A stretch of DNA of 9,824 nt from Alphaproteobacteria bacterium (GTDB lineage Bacteria > Pseudomonadota > Alphaproteobacteria > UBA11222), in contig DMKG01000294.1 in NCBI GenBank assembly GCA_003454415.1, forward strand, positions 1 through 9,824, read 5' to 3'. The notes under the pieces were generated by a model, which saw only the letters and a program-made list of their open reading frames with translations, searched no databases and had not been told where the DNA came from. Below are positions 6,433 through 9,824 of this stretch, one piece after another; the stretch's first letter is position 1; every line of letters begins with the position of its first letter. The position numbers were made by a program, and so were the translations under genes.

Positions 6433-6882
6433 GTGCACATCTATATTGACGGTGACGCGTGCCCGGTAAAGCAGGAGGCGTTAAGGGTGGCTGCCCGCCA
6501 TGTCCTGCCGGTGGTGCTGGTCAGCAATCAGTGGCTGCGTGGTATAGATGGGCCGCTGGTTCGCCAGCATGTAGCGCCCGCAACGCCGGATGCGGCCGAT
6601 GACTGGATTGTGGAACAGATCGAACCGGGAGATATTTGCGTCACCGCCGATATTCCATTGGCGGCGCGGGTGATAAAAGCGGGCGCAGCCTGTATCAGCC
6701 CTAACGGAAAACCCTTCACCGAGGCCAGTATTGGCGAAGTGCTCGCCACTCGCAACCTGCTGAGCGAACTGCGTGAACAGGGCGTAATCACCAGTCAGAG
6801 CGCGGTGTTTGGAAAAAAGCAGCGTTCCGATTTCCTGAATGGCTTCGAGCAACTCATTCAGGCGGTTAAGCGAAAGGGGTAG
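6433..6882 (+). CDS. yaiI: YaiI/YqxD family (UPF0178, DUF188) protein
   Basis: This 149-residue protein starts at GTG 6433, with the family's characteristic opening MHIYIDGDACPVKQEALRVA. Other conserved pieces are VVLVSNQWLR, DDWIVEQIEPGDICVTADIPLA (with the acidic patch shared with PIN-like folds), KAGAACISPNGKPFTEASIG, and a C-terminal FGKKQRSDFLNGFEQL. Length is typical. The molecular function of the family is unestablished; a PIN-like nuclease relation has been suggested on fold grounds. It begins 9 nt after the lyase stop with no clear ribosome site, so it may be translated by read-on from the operon, but it is a widespread housekeeping-type gene and probably not part of the pathway. It ends 5 nt from the convergent slt gene. 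Confidence 0.93.
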   Translation: MHIYIDGDACPVKQEALRVAARHVLPVVLVSNQWLRGIDGPLVRQHVAPATPDAADDWIVEQIEPGDICVTADIPLAARVIKAGAACISPNGKPFTEASIGEVLATRNLLSELREQGVITSQSAVFGKKQRSDFLNGFEQLIQAVKRKG

Positions 6883-6894
6883 CGCCCTCACCCC
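6876..6894. terminator. Weak hairpin at the yaiI/slt convergent junction
   Basis: GGGGT (6876-6880) and ACCCC (6890-6894) form a 5-bp stem with a 9-nt loop covering both stop codons, followed by GTCTTT on the plus strand and CTTTCG on the minus. It could serve both converging transcripts, but the stem is short and the T-runs are poor. Confidence 0.22.
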
Positions 6895-8984
6895 GTCTTT
6901 CTGGAAGGTTTTTCCGGCGGCGCCAGCTGAATGGTTCGCGCCGCTTTTCCGCGCAGGAGATCCTGCTCCAAACGGAACGGGTCCGCCGCCTCGCCAAGCC
7001 GCAGGCGGTAGATGCCGACATTCTCCATCACCCGTTGCACATAATTGCGGGTTTCGCTGAACGGGATCAGTTCGATCCAGTCGATCATACGGTCGAGGGA
7101 CTGGCGCGGATCGCCATTTTGGGCCATCCACTTCGTCACCCGGCTGCCGCCCGCATTATAGGCTGCAAGCGCCATTACATAGGATCCGCTATAATTGTCC
7201 AGGAGGCCGTTCAGATACGTCGTTCCCAGGCGCAGATTATATACCGGGTCCGTGCCCAGACGCTGAGGCTGATAAGGGATTCTCAGGGCGCGGGCGACGC
7301 CATTGGCGGTCGCGGGCATCAGTTGCATCAGGCCGATTGCGCCGGCGGGGCTGACTGCTGATATATTGAAACTGCTCTCCTGCCTTGACAGAGCGAGGAT
7401 CAGAGCGATCTCCGCACCCTGGCCGCCGCCCAGATCGCGTGGCAGGCTGATGACGGGATAACCCTCTTCCAGAAGCCATACCCCATGCCTGCTGGCGGTC
7501 TTTGCTGCAAGAATCCCGAAATCGCGCTTCTGCAAATTGCTGGCAAAATCCGCCGCCAGGCGGAAGGACTGGGGCGTTTTCGATTGGTCCAGCAGGGCCA
7601 GATAAAACAGTTTCGCCGCCGCCGTTTTATCCAGATCGATCAGGATATGCGTGGCTCTCGCCAGTTCCTGCTGACGGTAGGTGTTTAATTCCTTTTCCGT
7701 GGGACGTTGGGTATTGTCGAGAGATGCGCGTAGAACCGTGCCGCCGCGCTTTTCCGCTGCGAGCTGGCCGTAAAAGCTCACAGGATAACGCGCCGCTTCG
7801 GAATACCAGAAGTCCGCCGTTTTCCGGTCGCCCTTCGCTTCGGCCGCCCGCCCCGCCCAATACGCGCCGCGGCTGCGGCTCACAGGCGTGACCACAGCGT
7901 TGAACAGCCGGGTGAAATGGGGAAAGGCTTTTGCGGGCTGGTTCTGAAAACGCAGCGCGATCCAGCCAGCCAGCCACTCAGCCTCGGCATAGGCCGCCGC
8001 GTCATCCGGAAGCTGGTATGCATGGGTTCTCGCCACGTTATAGGCGGTCTGATAATCGTGTTTTTCCAGCGCCAGCCGGGTGAGCGTGATTTGATGCTTC
8101 ATCCAGATATCTGCAACCGGCGTCTGGGGCGCCCGCAAGCCGCCCGCCGCGTGACGCGCCAGTTCCAGCGCCTGTTCAGGCTTTCCGTTATTCAGCCTCC
8201 AGTGAACCCGTTCATAAAAAAGTCCAGGATCGTTGCGTAGCAGATTAGGCGCCCGCGCCAGGGCGGCGTCAACATCCGGCGCGCGGTAACGCAGGGCCAG
8301 ACGCGCCTTGGCAAGCAGTTCCATATCCTTGCCAACAAGGCTGAACATGCGTGCCGCAGCGTCGCGCTGGCCGCGCCACAATAATCCGTCCAGCCTAGCG
8401 ATATGGTCCTGTCTGTCCAGCAGGCCGCCGTAGTCGCGCAGGATTTCGCGTTCCATATCTCCACTGAAGCCGCCGTCGCGCCAGACTTCTCGCAACAATC
8501 TGCCGCCAGTCTTATTGTCTCTGGCTTCAAGAAACGTCGCCGCAGCACGGTATTTTCCCTTTGCCGTATAGGGCGGAAACCGGCGAAACCATTCGACGCG
8601 CTCCTGCAGGGGCATTGTATCAGGCAGGTTATTTTCCGAGCGTATGACAAGTTCCTTGCGTGATGGCCAGCCCGGATTGGCGATCAGAAATGCGGCGATT
8701 TCCCCAAAGCCGGGATCGGCCTTGCCGGATGTGAGATAGAGATAGGTGATCAGCTTTTTTGCAACCGGATCGCTGGCCTGGGCTGCGAGCGCGCGCGCCT
8801 GAAGCCATTGACCGCGTTCAATGGCGTTTACCGCCTGCCGGACAAGACTGAGGTTGGGGTCTGGCGCCGCCCTTACTGCTGAAAGAAATGATAGACTGAG
8901 AAGCAGAACGGCCCATATCAGCGCTAGGCTCCGCCAGCCCCGTATGATGGCGCATGTCGGTTGAAACATTACGAATCTCTTCAT
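6888..8984 (-). CDS. slt: Soluble lytic murein transglycosylase (Slt70-like)
   Basis: This periplasmic peptidoglycan hydrolase cleaves the MurNAc-GlcNAc bond with formation of 1,6-anhydro-MurNAc. I start it at ATG 8984 (698 residues): the reading frame extends upstream to a TTG at 9026 without a better ribosome site. ATG 8969 is an alternative, with AAGAGA just before it. The N-terminus has a basic stretch and hydrophobic run LALIWAVLLLSLSFLSAVRA, cleavable before APDPN. Most of the protein is the alpha-helical superhelix (about 30-500). The SLT domain follows, with catalytic Glu536 in LSRQESSFN, then AGAIGLMQLMPATA, and MALAAYNAGGSRV. All hallmark residues are present and length is normal for alphaproteobacterial Slt. 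It is convergent with yaiI and unrelated to the CoA pathway; upstream lies a G-rich gap with no convincing promoter. Confidence 0.93.
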   Translation of the reverse strand: MKRFVMFQPTCAIIRGWRSLALIWAVLLLSLSFLSAVRAAPDPNLSLVRQAVNAIERGQWLQARALAAQASDPVAKKLITYLYLTSGKADPGFGEIAAFLIANPGWPSRKELVIRSENNLPDTMPLQERVEWFRRFPPYTAKGKYRAAATFLEARDNKTGGRLLREVWRDGGFSGDMEREILRDYGGLLDRQDHIARLDGLLWRGQRDAAARMFSLVGKDMELLAKARLALRYRAPDVDAALARAPNLLRNDPGLFYERVHWRLNNGKPEQALELARHAAGGLRAPQTPVADIWMKHQITLTRLALEKHDYQTAYNVARTHAYQLPDDAAAYAEAEWLAGWIALRFQNQPAKAFPHFTRLFNAVVTPVSRSRGAYWAGRAAEAKGDRKTADFWYSEAARYPVSFYGQLAAEKRGGTVLRASLDNTQRPTEKELNTYRQQELARATHILIDLDKTAAAKLFYLALLDQSKTPQSFRLAADFASNLQKRDFGILAAKTASRHGVWLLEEGYPVISLPRDLGGGQGAEIALILALSRQESSFNISAVSPAGAIGLMQLMPATANGVARALRIPYQPQRLGTDPVYNLRLGTTYLNGLLDNYSGSYVMALAAYNAGGSRVTKWMAQNGDPRQSLDRMIDWIELIPFSETRNYVQRVMENVGIYRLRLGEAADPFRLEQDLLRGKAARTIQLAPPEKPSRKTG

Positions 8985-9071
8985 GATGGCGGATTCGAGC
9001 ATACGCAGCCGGTCCGGCGCCGCCAAGTCTTATTGATGGACAAGTCTGGAATGGCCGGGGGGGTTAAGGAA

Positions 9072-9210
9072 TGTAAATACAGGCTAGGGGAGGCCGTCTG
9101 AAACTCTGCTTTCTGATAAGGGCTGTGGTTTTCATCCTGCGCCTTGCCAGCCGGGGGGGGGACCACAGATACAAAGCGCCCCTCCCTGTAAAGAGAGGGG
9201 CTAGGGGGGA
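9072..9210. repeat. Pair of degenerate TGTAAA...GGCTAGGGG direct repeats
   Basis: Copy one (9072-9093) and copy two (9187-9210) both begin TGTAAA and continue through an A/G-rich spacer into the identical 9-mer GGCTAGGGG, then more G. Spacing between starts is 115 bp. Copy two forms part of a hairpin. They look like remnants of a dispersed intergenic repeat; whether more copies exist in the genome cannot be seen here. Confidence 0.4.
9178..9201 (-). terminator. GC-rich hairpin downstream of the outer-membrane protein gene
   Basis: GCCCCTC (9178-9184) pairs perfectly with GAGGGGC (9195-9201) around a 10-nt loop, about 50 bases after the stop codon of the leftward DUF1302-like gene. On that strand it is followed only by GCTTTG, a weak T-run, so it is a possible terminator or part of a repeat element rather than a clear one. 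Confidence 0.3.
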
Positions 9211-9250
9211 ATTCCAGGCATTTCGTGTTTTCGAGTCAGACGCTGCTCCG

Positions 9251-9824
9251 TCAGAATGCATAGGAAATTGTGACGGAAGCAAAATCCCGGTCATCGAGGG
9301 GCGCGTCCGGACCGAAATTGGAGGTCCAGTTGATTGAGCCCGCCCAGCTCGCGAGATAGGTCCCGGTTACGCCCAGCGTGATCGCCTTGCGCTCCGCCTG
9401 ATAATTGCCGAAGGGGAGGGGGGTATTGCCCCCCAAATCCCATTTCCAGGCAATGCTGGGAGTCAGATTGATGGGCGAGCCAAACGCGCGGTTATAGGTC
9501 AGCGACATCAGCCCCTGCGCGCCCCAGGAAAATTTGGTGGCGTAACCGCTGGCCAGTTCCAGATCAGGATTCAGGGCGGCTGTCTGCGCCGCCAGACTGT
9601 TGGCGAGCCCCTTGGTGTTACCCCCGGCTATTCCTGAAGAGGTGGAAATGCCAGGCACGAGAACCATGCCAACCTCCGTCACGAGCGCGCCGCTGTCCGC
9701 GCTGGCGAACTGAACCATGGGATTAGAGGCGAAAAGGAGGGAGGTAAAGGTTGTCTGGGCGGTAAAAACATCCTCATAGGCTGGCTTGATGAAGCCGTCG
9801 CGCCCCATTTTTGAAGCGGGAGAC
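9251..9824 (-). CDS. DUF1302-like outer-membrane protein, C-terminal part
   Basis: The frame is open from the right window edge to the TGA at 9251-9253; an in-frame Met at 9808 is preceded by further open codons, so the true start lies outside. About 190 residues are visible. The pattern is that of a beta barrel: alternating strands such as GAQGLMSLTYNRAFG, a WKWDLGGNTPLPFGNY loop, RKAITLGVTGTYLASWAGSI, and a terminal DDRDFASVTISYAF ending in Phe, the outer-membrane insertion signal. The GNTPxPxGN loop and final DRDF...SY.F match the DUF1302 family as I recall it. These proteins often accompany hydrocarbon, steroid or alcohol catabolism genes and are thought to help uptake or envelope transport, but function is not proven. 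Transcribed toward slt; its own operon lies beyond the window. Confidence 0.75.
   Translation of the reverse strand, partial: SPASKMGRDGFIKPAYEDVFTAQTTFTSLLFASNPMVQFASADSGALVTEVGMVLVPGISTSSGIAGGNTKGLANSLAAQTAALNPDLELASGYATKFSWGAQGLMSLTYNRAFGSPINLTPSIAWKWDLGGNTPLPFGNYQAERKAITLGVTGTYLASWAGSINWTSNFGPDAPLDDRDFASVTISYAF

Larger units (their letters stand above)
8985..9250. other. G-rich intergenic region without a gene
   Basis: The 266 bases between slt and the outer-membrane protein gene contain no supported coding frame. They hold G-runs of seven (9057-9063), nine (9153-9161) and six bases (9204-9209), a pair of degenerate direct repeats, a GC-rich hairpin and a long-loop inverted repeat (CTGTGGT 9123-9129 with ACCACAG 9162-9168). 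I could not identify a convincing promoter for slt. Confidence 0.7.

Noticed and set aside
5416..6438. Minus-strand open frame of 340 codons opposite the lyase gene
   Set aside because: Composition is rich in His/Arg/Phe with no domain pattern, and it fully overlaps a well-supported lyase gene.
8985..9026. Longer lytic transglycosylase starting at TTG 9026
   Set aside because: It would add a charged 14-residue segment before the signal peptide; an ATG nearer the hydrophobic stretch gives a normal signal peptide.
1..9824. CRISPR arrays, tRNA or rRNA genes, transposases or attachment sites
   Set aside because: No regularly spaced repeats, cloverleaf-like sequences, rRNA motifs or transposase-like proteins were seen when reading either strand.

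Overview
The window looks like a chromosomal segment of a Gram-negative proteobacterium, most probably an alphaproteobacterium. This is inferred from the moderately high GC content, the Slt-type periplasmic lytic transglycosylase and a DUF1302-type outer-membrane barrel. I cannot name a genus. There are nine protein genes, two of them cut by the window edges. I see no RNA genes, CRISPR arrays, insertion sequences or phage genes.

Layout. Positions 1-470 (minus strand) hold the start of a thiolase-like (SCP-x/lipid-transfer type) protein. It diverges from a six-gene plus-strand operon at 620-6423 across an AT-rich 149-bp control region. The operon order is: MmgE/PrpD-family protein, single hot-dog MaoC-like protein, acyl-CoA dehydrogenase, second single hot-dog MaoC-like protein, CaiB/BaiF family III CoA-transferase, and HpcH/HpaI (CitE-like) CoA-ester lyase. 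Genes two to five are joined by two ATGA overlaps and one 2-nt gap, so coupled expression is likely. A small YaiI/UPF0178 gene follows 9 nt later and may be read from the same transcript. The convergent slt gene (6888-8984, minus) ends 5 nt from it. An unusually G-rich, repeat-bearing intergenic stretch (8985-9250) follows. The C-terminal part of a DUF1302-like outer-membrane protein (minus) runs off the right edge.

How the genes may work together. CoA-transferase, acyl-CoA dehydrogenase, MaoC hydratase and a lyase resembling malyl-CoA/methylmalyl-CoA lyase form a logical sequence: activate a carboxylic acid, desaturate it, hydrate it, and split it by retro-Claisen cleavage to a 2-oxoacid (glyoxylate or pyruvate) plus a short acyl-CoA. 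This gene-family set resembles the Pseudomonas aeruginosa PA0878-PA0883 itaconate-degradation locus. It also resembles the mesaconyl-CoA hydratase/malyl-CoA lyase steps of the ethylmalonyl-CoA pathway and 3-hydroxypropionate bicycle. Neither is matched exactly, so the substrate is open; a branched C4-C6 dicarboxylate such as methylsuccinate, mesaconate, itaconate or citramalate is my inference.

The most interesting point is that the two small MaoC proteins look like the separately encoded N- and C-terminal halves of a double hot-dog mesaconyl-CoA-hydratase-type enzyme. The first has lost the usual catalytic Asp/His pair and the second keeps the His. The two genes sit on either side of the dehydrogenase gene.
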